From Bhargavaea beijingensis (GTDB lineage Bacteria; Bacillota; Bacilli; Bacillales_A; Planococcaceae), in the NCBI RefSeq assembly GCF_900101985.1, contig NZ_FNAR01000022.1, positions 1 through 45,107 of the forward strand: 45,107 bases of DNA, written 5' to 3'. Below, in pieces: positions 22,893-31,699 of this stretch. The translations under genes were made by a program, and so were the position numbers. The notes beneath the pieces are model-generated. The model was given only the letters and a program-made list of their open reading frames with translations, ran no database searches and was not told the origin of the DNA. Every line of letters starts with the position of its first letter. Within the stretch, counting starts at the first letter, position 1.

Positions 22893-23552
22893 ATGAACAA
22901 CCAACCATTTTTTGCTTCGTGGAGCGGAGGCAAGGATTCGGCGCTTGCGCTGCACCGGGCGATTCAAAACGGCGGGAGGCCGGTGCGGCTGCTGACGATG
23001 TTCGACGGGGAGGGGGACCGGTCGAAATCGCACGCGGTCAGCGAGACGGTCATCCGTGCACAAGCGGGGGCGATGGGGGTGCCACTCGTGATCCGGCGCG
23101 CCGGCTGGACGGATTATAAGGAACAGTTCCTTTCGGGGCTGGATGAGATGAAAGAGGCGGGGATCCAAACAGGCGTATTCGGTGACATCGACCTGGAGGA
23201 TCACCGCAAGTGGGTGGCCGATACCTGTGCGGAGAAGGGAATCGAAGCCGTGCATCCGCTCTGGGGCATGGGCCGCACGGAAGTGGTCCGTTCCTTCATC
23301 GCCGCCGGCTTCCGGGCGACGGTCGTTGTCGGTCATGATGAGCGGTTTCCGGCCGGATGGGTCGGACGGGCATTCGACAATGAACTGATCGGCGACATGG
23401 AAAGCCGCGGCATCGATCCGTGCGGGGAAGCGGGCGAGTTCCATACGCTCGTGACGGACGGTCCTCTTTTTAAAGAACCGCTCCGTCTCAACCAGTCCGA
23501 TTTTCTGAAGCGGGATGGCTATTCATTTGCCCGAATGGAGCTTGAGAAATGA
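22893..23552 (+). CDS. Dph6-related ATP pyrophosphatase (diphthine-ammonia-ligase-like)
   Basis: 219 residues. The PP-loop SWSGGKDSALALHRA at the N-terminus and the later EFHTLVTDGPLF block identify the Dph6/MJ0570-type adenine-nucleotide alpha hydrolase family. In eukaryotes Dph6 amidates diphthine; bacteria have no diphthamide, so the bacterial substrate is unknown. The ATG at 22893 has AAGGGGG 7 nt upstream. Its stop overlaps the start of the TPR gene (ATGA). Confidence 0.85.
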   Translation: MNNQPFFASWSGGKDSALALHRAIQNGGRPVRLLTMFDGEGDRSKSHAVSETVIRAQAGAMGVPLVIRRAGWTDYKEQFLSGLDEMKEAGIQTGVFGDIDLEDHRKWVADTCAEKGIEAVHPLWGMGRTEVVRSFIAAGFRATVVVGHDERFPAGWVGRAFDNELIGDMESRGIDPCGEAGEFHTLVTDGPLFKEPLRLNQSDFLKRDGYSFARMELEK

Positions 23553-24157
23553 AAGCGGCGTTCGATGCGTTCGGGCGGCAGGATTGGCCGGAAGCGGAGC
23601 GGCTGTACCGCGCACAGCTTGCCGATCCCGAACAAGAAGAAAACGCGATGCATATGCTCGCGTTCACCCTGGCGATGAAACATGATTTTACCGGGGCCCG
23701 CACTCTTTACGAAGAGCTCCTCCGCAGGGCGGAGCAACAAAATCACGATGAGTCTTCCGCCATCTCGATGCACCAGCTCGCAATGGTCTGCCGGATGGAG
23801 GGGGATGCGCCGGCCGCAAGAAATTGGCTGGAGCGGGAGCGGGCACTCCGCCTGGAACGGCTATCGGATGATCATGCCGGGCATTCCGCCAACGCCTATG
23901 AATTCGGCGAAACAGCGATGATCGAAGGCAACCTTGAAGAAGCGATCGGGGCTTTCCGGCTGGCACTCCGTCAGGGAAAGAAAGCGGGGGATGCCATCTG
24001 CATCGCCTGTGCCTGGCGGGGAATCGGCCAGGCAAGCGTCCGGTACGGGCACAACCCGGGCCCTGCCTACGAACAGAGCATCAATGCCTTCCGGAGGGCC
24101 GGAGACGTCAAAGGCGAAGAGGAAGTCCGCCGCCTGCTTGAAGAACAGTCCGGATAA
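23549..24157 (+). CDS. Tetratricopeptide-repeat protein
   Basis: 202 residues built of helical pairs with TPR spacing: residues 4-35, 36-70, 71-105, 115-150 and 160-195 each show the W/L-G/A-Y/F-A pattern (for example EAIGAFRLALRQGKKAG). No signal peptide, so a cytoplasmic protein-protein adaptor. Its ATG overlaps the stop of the ATP-pyrophosphatase gene, implying coupled synthesis and probably a shared function; the partner is unknown. Confidence 0.8.
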   Translation: MKAAFDAFGRQDWPEAERLYRAQLADPEQEENAMHMLAFTLAMKHDFTGARTLYEELLRRAEQQNHDESSAISMHQLAMVCRMEGDAPAARNWLERERALRLERLSDDHAGHSANAYEFGETAMIEGNLEEAIGAFRLALRQGKKAGDAICIACAWRGIGQASVRYGHNPGPAYEQSINAFRRAGDVKGEEEVRRLLEEQSG

Positions 24158-24160
24158 CAA

Positions 24161-24187
24161 AAAAAGCACCGGTTATCGGCGCTTTTT
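24161..24187. terminator. Bidirectional terminator
   Basis: AAAAAGC / GCTTTTT arms with an inner CCG / CGG, between convergent genes. Confidence 0.75.
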
Positions 24188-24214
24188 CCGGGCAAGCCGC
24201 CCGGCATGGGCAAA

Positions 24215-24580
24215 TCAGATGACCGTATAATCTTTCGGACGAACCGTCCGCTGCGTCCGGATGAATGTCATCGCGTCCAACAGTTCGTCTTGTGACAACC
24301 GCCGGCCGTCCAGGCATAGCTCGTATTTATCGAGCATGTCGCCGGCTGCCTCCTTGATTTCGACGGAGACGGGTTCTCGGGCCAACAAATAGTCGGTGGT
24401 CACTTGGAAGTAGTCTGCAAGGGCGATCAGCTGGGGATAGGTCGGCAGTTTCTTGTCGAGTTCGAACGTCCAGATCAGGCTTTTGGCAACGCCGATCGTC
24501 TCTGCCAACTGCTCGGGGGACACGACATGCTGAATCCGGAGGGCCTTTAGACGCTCGCCGAATGTGAGGGATTCGTTCAA
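24215..24580 (-). CDS. XRE-family helix-turn-helix regulator
   Basis: 121 residues. The HTH covers about residues 8-62: FGERLKALRIQHVVSPEQLAETIGVAKSLIWTFELDKKLPTYPQLIALADYFQVTTDYLL. The remaining 55 residues are charged and helical. The TTG at 24580 has AAAGGTG 6 nt upstream and gives the usual family N-terminus; the longer frame runs back into the promoter. A TTGTCG-17-TATATG promoter candidate at about 24636-24664 overlaps the terminator of the nucleoside phosphorylase gene. Targets unknown. Confidence 0.8.
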   Translation of the reverse strand: MNESLTFGERLKALRIQHVVSPEQLAETIGVAKSLIWTFELDKKLPTYPQLIALADYFQVTTDYLLAREPVSVEIKEAAGDMLDKYELCLDGRRLSQDELLDAMTFIRTQRTVRPKDYTVI

Positions 24581-24656
24581 TGCTAACACCTTTCCGTTTA
24601 AGAAATTAGAAAATTTGAATTCCTCTGATAGCATATCATATATCGCGCGGAAAAGA

Positions 24657-24686
24657 AAACGACAACCCATTGGGCTGTCGTTTTTT
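24657..24686. terminator. Terminator of the nucleoside phosphorylase gene
   Basis: AAAACGACAACCC / GGGCTGTCGTTTT arms with one mismatch, 3-nt loop; T runs on both strands. Confidence 0.85.
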
Positions 24687-24692
24687 GCAGGT

Positions 24693-25514
24693 TTACGCCA
24701 TTTCGGCGAGAACGCCTTTTACAAGGCCTGAGAATTTCGTTTTGACCTGTGCGGCGACCTCGATGACTTCGCCGTGGCTGAGCGGCTGGTCCAGGATGCC
24801 GGCCGCCATGTTCGTCAGGCAGGAAATGCCGAGCACACGCATTCCGCCGTGTGCGGCGACAATCACTTCCGGCACGGTGGACATGCCGACCGCGTCGGCG
24901 CCGAGTGTGCGGATCATGCGGATTTCTGCAGGGGTTTCATATGTGGGGCCGCTCCACCAGGCGTAGACGCCTTCGCGCAGGCTGAAACCGAGTCCTTCCG
25001 CGACGCCGGCCGCCTTCGTCTGCAATTCCTTGCTGTACACTTGCGTCAGGTCCGGGAAGCGCGTGCCGAGTTCCTCGTGGTTCGGGCCGATCAGGGGATT
25101 CGTGCCGGTCAGGTTCAGGTGATCGGTGATCAGCATGAGGTCCCCGGGATTGAAGTTTTTGTTCACCGAGCCGCATGCGTTCGTGATGATGAGGTCTTCG
25201 ATGCCAAGCGCCTTCATGACGCGGACAGGGAACGTGACTTCTTCGAGCGAATAGCCCTCGTAGTAGTGGTAACGTCCCTTCATTGCCGCGACCGTCTTGC
25301 CGTTCAGCTTGCCGATGACCAGCTCGTTGGCATGGCCGACAGCCGAAGAAGTCGCGAAATGCGGGATTTCCGCATACGGGATGGTGATGGAATCTTCGAT
25401 CTCGTCGGCAAGAGATCCGAGGCCGGAGCCGAGGATCAGCCCGACCGTCGGGCGGTGGTCCGTCTTTCCCTGGATAAATGAAGTGGCTTCCCAGATATGA
25501 TTGAACAGAGTCAT
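24693..25514 (-). CDS. pupG: Purine-nucleoside phosphorylase, trimeric type
   Basis: 273 residues, the length of trimeric (low-molecular-mass) PNPs such as B. subtilis PupG. It splits guanosine and inosine with phosphate. Seen in the sequence: LGSGLG (phosphate loop), GRYHYYEGY with the catalytic His, ITNACGSVN, YAWWSGPTYETPAEIRM and GMSTVPEVIVAAHGG, with the base-binding Asn in CLTNMAAG. The ATG follows AAGGAGAG. Most downstream gene of a minus-strand set with a methyltransferase and a nitroreductase; usual Bacillus partners (drm, deoD) are not here. Confidence 0.94.
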   Translation of the reverse strand: MTLFNHIWEATSFIQGKTDHRPTVGLILGSGLGSLADEIEDSITIPYAEIPHFATSSAVGHANELVIGKLNGKTVAAMKGRYHYYEGYSLEEVTFPVRVMKALGIEDLIITNACGSVNKNFNPGDLMLITDHLNLTGTNPLIGPNHEELGTRFPDLTQVYSKELQTKAAGVAEGLGFSLREGVYAWWSGPTYETPAEIRMIRTLGADAVGMSTVPEVIVAAHGGMRVLGISCLTNMAAGILDQPLSHGEVIEVAAQVKTKFSGLVKGVLAEMA

Positions 25515-25588
25515 CTGAATCTCTCCTTGTCTTTCGTCGGCCTGTACGGCCCGTTCTGATTGCGTTCATGCCCGCGGACAGAAAATCT

Positions 25589-26767
25589 TCATCCGAGGAC
25601 GGGGGCGAGTTCTTCCTTCAATTCCCGCTCCATGAAAGGCTCCGCGCCGAGCATGTCCCGGAACGCCTTGTATCGGGACACCCGTCCGGCATCGGCCGTC
25701 CGCCCGGTCTTGTAAGCGCGGATCATGATGTTTTTTGGCGTGTTCGCCATGTCGATGAATTCAAGCAGTTGCGCGTCGTAGCCGAGCAGGCTGAGCAGCT
25801 CGGCACGGATCGAGTCGGTTGCCAGTGCCGCAAAGCGCTCTTTCACGAGTCCGTGCTGAAGCATGATGCCGAGTTCCGGGGTATCAAGCTGACTGAACAA
25901 TTCGTGCTGGCAGCACGGGACGCTCAGGATGACACGCGCCCCCCAGCGCACCGCGCGGGCAAGCGCCATGTCGGTCGCCACGTCGCAGGCGTGAAGGGTC
26001 ACGACCATGTCGACGGCGGTCTCGTCATTATAGTCATTGATGTCGCCGACCAGAAACTCCAGGTCGTCCCCGTAGCCGAGGTCGGCGGCAATCTGCCGGC
26101 ACTCCTCGATGACTTCTTTTTTCAGGTCGAGGCCGGTCACCCGGACATCAAGCTGCTTTTCGATCCTGAGGTAATGGTAAAGGGCGAATGTGAGGTAGGA
26201 CTTGCCCGAGCCGAAGTCGAGGATGCGGATCGTCCGGTCTGCCGGAAGGTGGGTGAGGCTGTCGGAAATGTATTCGGTGAAGCGGTTGATTTGCCTGAAC
26301 TTGTCCGCCTTGCCCTTTTTCACTTTACCGTCCGCGGTCTGTACGCCGAGCCGCACGAGAAACGGATAAGGCGTCCCATCCTCGAAGATATAACGTTTTT
26401 TGCGGTTGTGGGAGAGGTCCGGTCCCGCTTTGGTTTCGGTCTGGCCGGTTTTCCAGGAAACCTTCAGCTTCTTAGAGAGCCGGATCTGCACGTCTTCACC
26501 GGTGAAGGTTGCCTGCATTTGGCGGAAGGTGCGGAGCAGTCTGTCAAGGACAGGGCGCACTTGTCCGGCCGGCACGTTTTCGTGCTTCAGGATCCGCTCG
26601 TACTGATATTCGAACTGGATATGAAGCTCACCGCGAAGCTCGACAGGCTTCAGCCTGATGCGCTTGAGTTCCTCAGACTTGAGGCGGGGCTGGCTGATGG
26701 TTGCCTTGACCAGCGTGCCGTTCGCCATGCGGGAAGCAAGCGCATCCATCATCTCATCAAACTCCAT
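25589..26767 (-). CDS. SAM-dependent methyltransferase (Methyltransf_32 type)
   Basis: 392 residues. An N-terminal 150-residue region of unknown fold precedes a class I methyltransferase domain: motif I ILDFGSGKSYL, then VTGLDLKK, a motif with TLHACDVATD, and VPCCQHE, the last being characteristic of the PF13679-type family. RNA is the likely substrate class, but this is inference. The ATG at 26767 has AAAGGAGG 7 nt upstream. It lies 31 nt after the nitroreductase gene and 74 nt before pupG. Confidence 0.82.
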   Translation of the reverse strand: MEFDEMMDALASRMANGTLVKATISQPRLKSEELKRIRLKPVELRGELHIQFEYQYERILKHENVPAGQVRPVLDRLLRTFRQMQATFTGEDVQIRLSKKLKVSWKTGQTETKAGPDLSHNRKKRYIFEDGTPYPFLVRLGVQTADGKVKKGKADKFRQINRFTEYISDSLTHLPADRTIRILDFGSGKSYLTFALYHYLRIEKQLDVRVTGLDLKKEVIEECRQIAADLGYGDDLEFLVGDINDYNDETAVDMVVTLHACDVATDMALARAVRWGARVILSVPCCQHELFSQLDTPELGIMLQHGLVKERFAALATDSIRAELLSLLGYDAQLLEFIDMANTPKNIMIRAYKTGRTADAGRVSRYKAFRDMLGAEPFMERELKEELAPVLG

Positions 26768-26798
26768 AAGTTGTCCTCCTTTCTGATTGGACGGCCGG

Positions 26799-27572
26799 TT
26801 ATTCGAACCGGAACCCCTGCTTGGCAAGAAACGCTTTCAGGTGCATACGGCGCGGCTCCTTCAGGAATGCCGCCATGTCCCCGGACCAGGTGGCGTCTTT
26901 CCGGTTGCTGCCGCGGCTCAGGTAATAGCCGTTCATCGTCCGGTCGTATTCGGACAGTTGCTCTTCATACTTTTCACTATTGTACTCATTCTCATGCAGC
27001 ACGGCATTTACCGGGAGGCGCGGCTTCACTTCGTTGCGGAACTTCGGCACGCCGATCGTCATGCCATAAAGCGGCGCGACGCCTTCCGGCAGGCCGAGCA
27101 CGTTGCTGATTTCTTCGGGCGCGTTCCGGACGCCGCCGATATAGCAGATGCCGTAGCCTTCCGATTCGGCGGCAATGGCGACGTTCTGCGCAAACAGCGC
27201 CGTATCCGTGACACCGACGACGAGCGCTTCGGCGTTGGAGTAGACAACTTTTTCACCTTGCAGGGAGGCCGCGGCTTCCAGGCGGCGGAAATCCATGCAG
27301 AAAACAAGAGCCGCCCCGGCAGTCAGGAACTGCTTCGGGTTTTTCGAAAGCTCGGCCAATGCCTCTCGTTTGGCCGGATCGGTCACGTGGACCACCGAAT
27401 ACGCCTGGACAAAGTGGGAACTCGCCGCATGCTGGCCGGCGCTGACCAGCCGTTCGACCGTTTCCCGGCTGATGGGCACGTCTTCGTAATCGCGGACGGA
27501 CGAGTGGGAGCTAAGAAGATCGATGATCAATTGATAGAAGACCCCTTTCAAGTATGCGTATTCATCCATCAA
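26799..27572 (-). CDS. NfsA/NfrA-type NAD(P)H nitroreductase (FMN)
   Basis: Up to 257 residues. The nitroreductase fold is recognised from SSHSSVRDYEDVPIS at the N-terminus (FMN phosphate-binding Arg/Ser), the AGQHAASSHFVQAYSVVHV block, and the GYGICYIGGVRNAPEEISNVLGLPEGVAPLYGMTIGVP segment of the NfsA group. It reduces nitro compounds, quinones or flavin. Relatives start a dozen residues further in, so the TTG at 27530 (243 residues) may be the real start, although its SD, AAAGGGG, is 11 nt away; the ATG at 27572 has only AAGG. Confidence 0.85.
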   Translation of the reverse strand: MMDEYAYLKGVFYQLIIDLLSSHSSVRDYEDVPISRETVERLVSAGQHAASSHFVQAYSVVHVTDPAKREALAELSKNPKQFLTAGAALVFCMDFRRLEAAASLQGEKVVYSNAEALVVGVTDTALFAQNVAIAAESEGYGICYIGGVRNAPEEISNVLGLPEGVAPLYGMTIGVPKFRNEVKPRLPVNAVLHENEYNSEKYEEQLSEYDRTMNGYYLSRGSNRKDATWSGDMAAFLKEPRRMHLKAFLAKQGFRFE

Positions 27573-27660
27573 ACCTTAGCTTATCAAAAGAGTTTTAGGG
27601 TAAACAATTTCAGAGGTCTGCACAAGGCGGAAATACATACTGAAAGGGGAGAAACAGAAG

Positions 27661-29250
27661 ATGAGCACTTTCTTCGAAAACGTGTCGCTGACAGCAATGA
27701 TCCTGTTTATCCTGCTAATCATCGTGCCGATTGTGATGCTGATTTGGCTGTTTTTCTATGACCGCGGCCAAAAGCAGCACTCCATCCTGCGGAATTTCCC
27801 GATTCTCGGGCGGGTCCGGTACTTTCTTGAAAAGACGGGACCGGAGTTCAGGCAGTACCTGTTCTCCGACGACAACAGCGGCAAGCCGTTCAGCAGAGAA
27901 GAATACTTGCATATGGTTCTTCCGGGCAAGTACAAAAGCTCGCTGATCGGCTTTGGCTCGAAGCGTGATTTCGAGGAACCCGGCTATTACATCCGGAATG
28001 CCATGTTCACGAAACAGAATGAGGAAATGCGTGTTGACAACTCCGAACTGGTCGACACCCGCCATTATGTGATCGACGATGAGGGGCTGTTTACGCGGCG
28101 TGAGCATATGGAAGATATTCCGGCTCTGCCGTGGCTGCTGCCGCCGGATGATGCGGTCGTCATCGGGCCGGATTGCCGCGAGCCGTTCCATGTGCGGAGC
28201 CTCCTCGGACAGTCGGGGATGAGTTACGGAGCCCTGGGCAAAAATGCAATCACCGCCCTTTCGAAAGGGATCGGCATGGCGAAAGGTGCCTGGATGAACA
28301 CCGGAGAGGGCGGGCTGTCGGATCATCATTTGGCGGGCGGTCCGGAAATTATCGCCCAGATCGGCTCGGGACTTTTCGGTTACCGGACGCCTGAAGGGGA
28401 ATTTGATATTAAAAAGGTGAAGGAGAAGGCCGCTATCCCGAATGTGCGTGCGTTTGAACTGAAGATTGCACAGGGTGCGAAGATGCGCGGCGGTCACGTT
28501 GAAGGCGAGAAAGTGACCGAGGAGATTGCGAAAATCCGGACCGTCGAGCCGTATACGACCATCAACAGCCCGAACCGATTTCGCCAGTTCGAGGATTATC
28601 CGGCGATGTTCGAGTTTATCGGGGAGATCCGTGAAGCCGGCGGGAAGCCTGTCGGTATCAAGGTGGTCATCGGCAGCAAGAGTGAGGCCGATGAACTGTC
28701 GAACTGGATGAAGAAAACGGGAAAAGGCCCGGACTTTATCTCGGTCGACGGCTCGGAAGGCGGCTCCGGCGCGACTTACCAGGACCTGGCGGACAGCCTC
28801 GGCCTGCCGATCAAGACGGCGCTCTCCATTCTCGACGATTCGCTCCGGGAACATGGCGTGCGCGACCGGGTGAAAATCATCGCATCCGGCAAGATCACCA
28901 CGCCCGACAAAGCAGCCATTGCACTCGCCCTCGGGGCAGATCTCGTGCAGGTGGCCCGTGGCTTCATGATTTCCGTCGGATGCATCATGGCGCTGAAGTG
29001 CCATACGAATGAATGCCCGGCCGGTGTCGCGACAACCGACGAAGACCTTCAGCGAGCGTTGGTCGTGGATGAGAAGAAGTACCGGGTGACGAATTACATT
29101 TTGACGATGCGCGAAGGGCTCTTTCGCATCGCGGCGGCGGCCGGCCTCGATTCGCCGACAAAGCTGAACCGCAGCCACCTTGTGTACATGGATGAAAGGG
29201 GCCGCGCACATCCCGTCCATTCCCATGACGAGCATTTGAGTGTGCGATAA
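27661..29250 (+). CDS. yerD: FMN-binding glutamate-synthase-family protein, YerD-like
   Basis: 529 residues: an N-terminal membrane helix (about 10-32) followed by a region homologous to the FMN and iron-sulfur part of the glutamate synthase large subunit. Seen: GQSGMSYGALGKNAITALSKG, NTGEGGLSDHH, the FMN-site VDGSEGGSGATY, and the cluster-type CIMALKCHTNECPAGVATTD cysteines. B. subtilis YerD has this layout. There is no amidotransferase domain, and no small subunit nearby, so the reaction is not certain. AAAGGGGAG precedes the ATG. Monocistronic with a terminator. Confidence 0.9.
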   Translation: MSTFFENVSLTAMILFILLIIVPIVMLIWLFFYDRGQKQHSILRNFPILGRVRYFLEKTGPEFRQYLFSDDNSGKPFSREEYLHMVLPGKYKSSLIGFGSKRDFEEPGYYIRNAMFTKQNEEMRVDNSELVDTRHYVIDDEGLFTRREHMEDIPALPWLLPPDDAVVIGPDCREPFHVRSLLGQSGMSYGALGKNAITALSKGIGMAKGAWMNTGEGGLSDHHLAGGPEIIAQIGSGLFGYRTPEGEFDIKKVKEKAAIPNVRAFELKIAQGAKMRGGHVEGEKVTEEIAKIRTVEPYTTINSPNRFRQFEDYPAMFEFIGEIREAGGKPVGIKVVIGSKSEADELSNWMKKTGKGPDFISVDGSEGGSGATYQDLADSLGLPIKTALSILDDSLREHGVRDRVKIIASGKITTPDKAAIALALGADLVQVARGFMISVGCIMALKCHTNECPAGVATTDEDLQRALVVDEKKYRVTNYILTMREGLFRIAAAAGLDSPTKLNRSHLVYMDERGRAHPVHSHDEHLSVR

Positions 29251-29257
29251 CCGCCAA

Positions 29258-29289
29258 CACGCTGTCCCTAAAGGGCAGCGTGCTTTTTT
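29258..29289 (+). terminator. Terminator after yerD
   Basis: CACGCTGTCCC / GGGCAGCGTG arms with one bulge, then CTTTTTT. Confidence 0.85.
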
Positions 29290-29338
29290 GGGTGAAAATA
29301 AATTTCTAAACCATCCGAAAAATGTGTTAACATACAAC

Positions 29339-29352
29339 TGAAAACGATTTCA
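29339..29352 (+). promoter_or_regulatory. Catabolite-responsive element (cre) candidate
   Basis: TGAAAACGATTTCA matches the cre consensus TGWAANCGNTNWCA at every position. It lies 16 nt before the start of the acyl-CoA synthetase gene, where bound CcpA would block transcription. Confidence 0.7.
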
Positions 29353-29367
29353 AAAGGGGGCGTTTGG

Positions 29368-31011
29368 ATGGCACTGCTCGATAAAACTGTCGGAGAGGTG
29401 GTCCGGGAAAAGGCGCGGGAGTTTCCGGACGTGGAAGCCTATGTGTATCCGGAACACGGAATCCGGAAAACATACCGGGAGTTCGACGAAGAAACGGACC
29501 GTCTGGCGAAGGCTTATCTCGGGATGGGGATCAAAAAAGGGGAACATGTGGCCATCTGGAGCGACAACAAGCGCCAGTGGTTCCTGAGCCAGTTCGCGAC
29601 CGGCAAGATGGGGGCCGTGCTCGTGACGGTGAACACCAACTACCAGGCGGCGGAACTCGAGTACCTGCTAAAGCAGTCCGAGTCGACGACGCTCATCTTG
29701 GACGAGGGGTTCAAGGGGACAAGCTATATCGACATCGTCCGACAAGTATGTCCGGAAGCCGAGGTCTCGGAAAAGGGCGAGATCTCGTGCAAGAACCTCC
29801 CGCATCTGAAACGGATCATTCTCATGACGGAACGTGACGAGCCGGGGATGTTCAAATGGTCCGAGTTCGAGGCGAAGGCTGACGGCGTCCCGGACAGGGA
29901 ATTGGAAGAGGTGTTCCGCTCATTGGATCCGGAAGACGCCATCAATATGCAGTACACGTCGGGCACGACCGGCTTTCCGAAGGGGGTCATGCTGACACAT
30001 AAGAATATCGTCAACAATGCGCAGCTGATCGGCGACCGGATGAAGCTGACCGAAAAAGACCGGCTGTGCATCCCGGTGCCGTTTTTCCATTGCTTCGGCT
30101 GCGTTCTCAGCACACTGACAGCAGTCACGCACGCATCGACTTCTGTCATCATCGAGCAATTCAACCCGCTCACCGTGCTGAAGGCCGTCCAGGATGAGAA
30201 GTGCACGGCGCTCAACGGGGTGCCGACCATGTTCATCGCAGAGCTTCAGCATCCGGAGTTCAAGAATATCGACACATCGAGCCTCCGGACCGGGATCATG
30301 GCCGGCTCCACGTGCCCGATCGAGGTGATGAAGCAGGTCATCAACGAAATGGGGGCCGATGAAATCACGATTTGCTATGGTCAGACGGAGTCGTCGCCGG
30401 TCATTACTCAGACGACGACGGATGACCCGATCGAGAAGCGCGTGGCGACCGTCGGCAAGCCGCATCCGTACGTCGAAGTGAAGATCATCGACCCGGTGAC
30501 CGGCATGGAAGTTTCTCAGGGCGAACCGGGCGAGTTGTGCACACGCGGCTACCACGTCATGAAGGGCTACTATAACAATGAAGAAGCGACCCGCCAGGCG
30601 ATCGATGAGGACGGCTGGCTCCACACCGGCGACATCGCCGTCATGGACGAAGACGGTTATATCGACATTACGGGCCGCATCAGGGACATGGTGATCCGCG
30701 GCGGGGAAAACATCTATCCGCGTGAAATCGAAGAATTTCTCTATACCCATCCGTCTGTGAGTGACGTCCAGGTGGTCGGCGTGCCGGACCCGAAATACGG
30801 AGAAGAACTGATGGCCTGGATCATCCTGAAGCCGGGCGGGCAAGAGACGGAGGAGTCAATCCGCGAGTTCTGCGAAGGGAAGATTTCCTACCACAAGATT
30901 CCGCGCTACATCGAGTTTATCGACGAGTACCCAATGACCGCATCGGGCAAGATCCAGAAATTCAAGCTCCGTGAAATGTCCGAGCAACGCACCGGCATCG
31001 GGGCGCAATAA
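29368..31011 (+). CDS. Acyl-CoA synthetase (AMP-binding), YngI-like
   Basis: 547 residues. The AMP-binding motif YTSGTTGFPKG is intact, then CYGQTESSPV (A5), the adenylate-binding WLHTGDIAVMDEDGYIDITGR (A7-A8), and the catalytic Lys in ASGKIQK near the C-terminus. It activates a fatty or other carboxylic acid with ATP and CoA; medium or long chain is likely from the overall similarity to YngI, but the chain length cannot be read. The ATG follows AGGGGG. A cre box between promoter region and SD suggests repression when sugars are plentiful. No fad genes adjoin it. Confidence 0.92.
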   Translation: MALLDKTVGEVVREKAREFPDVEAYVYPEHGIRKTYREFDEETDRLAKAYLGMGIKKGEHVAIWSDNKRQWFLSQFATGKMGAVLVTVNTNYQAAELEYLLKQSESTTLILDEGFKGTSYIDIVRQVCPEAEVSEKGEISCKNLPHLKRIILMTERDEPGMFKWSEFEAKADGVPDRELEEVFRSLDPEDAINMQYTSGTTGFPKGVMLTHKNIVNNAQLIGDRMKLTEKDRLCIPVPFFHCFGCVLSTLTAVTHASTSVIIEQFNPLTVLKAVQDEKCTALNGVPTMFIAELQHPEFKNIDTSSLRTGIMAGSTCPIEVMKQVINEMGADEITICYGQTESSPVITQTTTDDPIEKRVATVGKPHPYVEVKIIDPVTGMEVSQGEPGELCTRGYHVMKGYYNNEEATRQAIDEDGWLHTGDIAVMDEDGYIDITGRIRDMVIRGGENIYPREIEEFLYTHPSVSDVQVVGVPDPKYGEELMAWIILKPGGQETEESIREFCEGKISYHKIPRYIEFIDEYPMTASGKIQKFKLREMSEQRTGIGAQ

Positions 31012-31015
31012 TGCG

Positions 31016-31050
31016 AAAACCGTCCGGGCATGGAGCCGGGACGGTTTTTT
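31016..31050 (+). terminator. Terminator after the acyl-CoA synthetase gene
   Basis: AAAACCGTCC / GGACGGTTTT arms then TT; short T run follows. Confidence 0.85.
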
Positions 31051-31140
31051 GATGGGGCGAGGCGGGCGCCCGCGTGAGCGGATATGATGACGTCTTAAAG
31101 ATCTGTCCGGCCCTTCACTGAAAGTCTGACACCGTTCATG

Positions 31141-31166
31141 AAAAAGACCGCATCCTGTGCGGTCTT
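31141..31166 (-). terminator. Terminator of the DUF2188 gene
   Basis: AAGACCGCA / TGCGGTCTT arms; on the minus strand followed by TTTTTC. It begins at the stop codon. Confidence 0.8.
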
Positions 31167-31537
31167 CAGCTTTCATAAAGTGTGTCTTCCAGTTCTCCGT
31201 CCCCCTTGTAGATGTTCAGGATGCCGTTTTGGTCATTGACACGCGGCTTGGCTTTTTCAAGAAGAACGTCTTTCGTGTCTTCCCGCAGGATCGCCCTGCC
31301 GCTGCCTTTTTTCCGGAGCACCCATTCCTCTCCGTCTTCCCTCACTTCATACACCGGCCTTGCGCCGCCGTCGCCGCCGTGCACATATTCTCGTGCACGG
31401 TCCAATGCAATCGGGATGGCGCGGTTGTCCTCATAGCCGTCACGCAAGAGGGCATTGGCAATCTCGATCGCTTTTTCCCTGACCGGCTCGTCCAGGTTCT
31501 TGAACGAGTCCGGATAATCCTGTTTGTTCCAAGGCAT
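31166..31537 (-). CDS. ydaT: DUF2188 general-stress protein, YdaT-like
   Basis: 123 residues. The first 50, MPWNKQDYPDSFKNLDEPVREKAIEIANALL and so on, are ChaB-like and match YdaT; the C-terminal 55 (PVYEVREDGEEWVLRKKGSGRAI) form a DUF2188 domain. B. subtilis YdaT is a sigma-B general-stress protein linked to ethanol survival. The ATG at 31537 follows AAGGAGGCG. A well-formed sigma-B promoter at 31565-31589 would put the start point about 18 nt before the ATG. Biochemical role unknown. Confidence 0.85.
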   Translation of the reverse strand: MPWNKQDYPDSFKNLDEPVREKAIEIANALLRDGYEDNRAIPIALDRAREYVHGGDGGARPVYEVREDGEEWVLRKKGSGRAILREDTKDVLLEKAKPRVNDQNGILNIYKGDGELEDTLYES

Positions 31538-31564
31538 TCCGGATCGCCTCCTTATACTATGCAA

Positions 31565-31589
31565 ATTCCCCCTGAAGGAAAGGTTAAAC
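31565..31589 (-). promoter_or_regulatory. Sigma-B-like promoter of ydaT
   Basis: On the minus strand GTTTAA (31589-31584), 13 nt, GGGAAT (31570-31565); consensus is GTTTAA and GGGTAT with 12-15 nt. Confidence 0.7.
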
Positions 31590-31699
31590 GTCATGGGTCC
31601 GTCAAAAAAGGGGCTATTTCCGGGTGCTTAGTCATTCGGGCCTCTTCATTATCCTGCTGTGGGCGGGGCACCATCCGACATTTCTGTCATTGCCGGTCG

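Noticed and set aside
27715-29337. A 540-codon minus-strand frame opposite the glutamate-synthase-like gene
   Set aside because: A shadow ORF: the plus strand has full family motifs and an SD, the minus frame neither.
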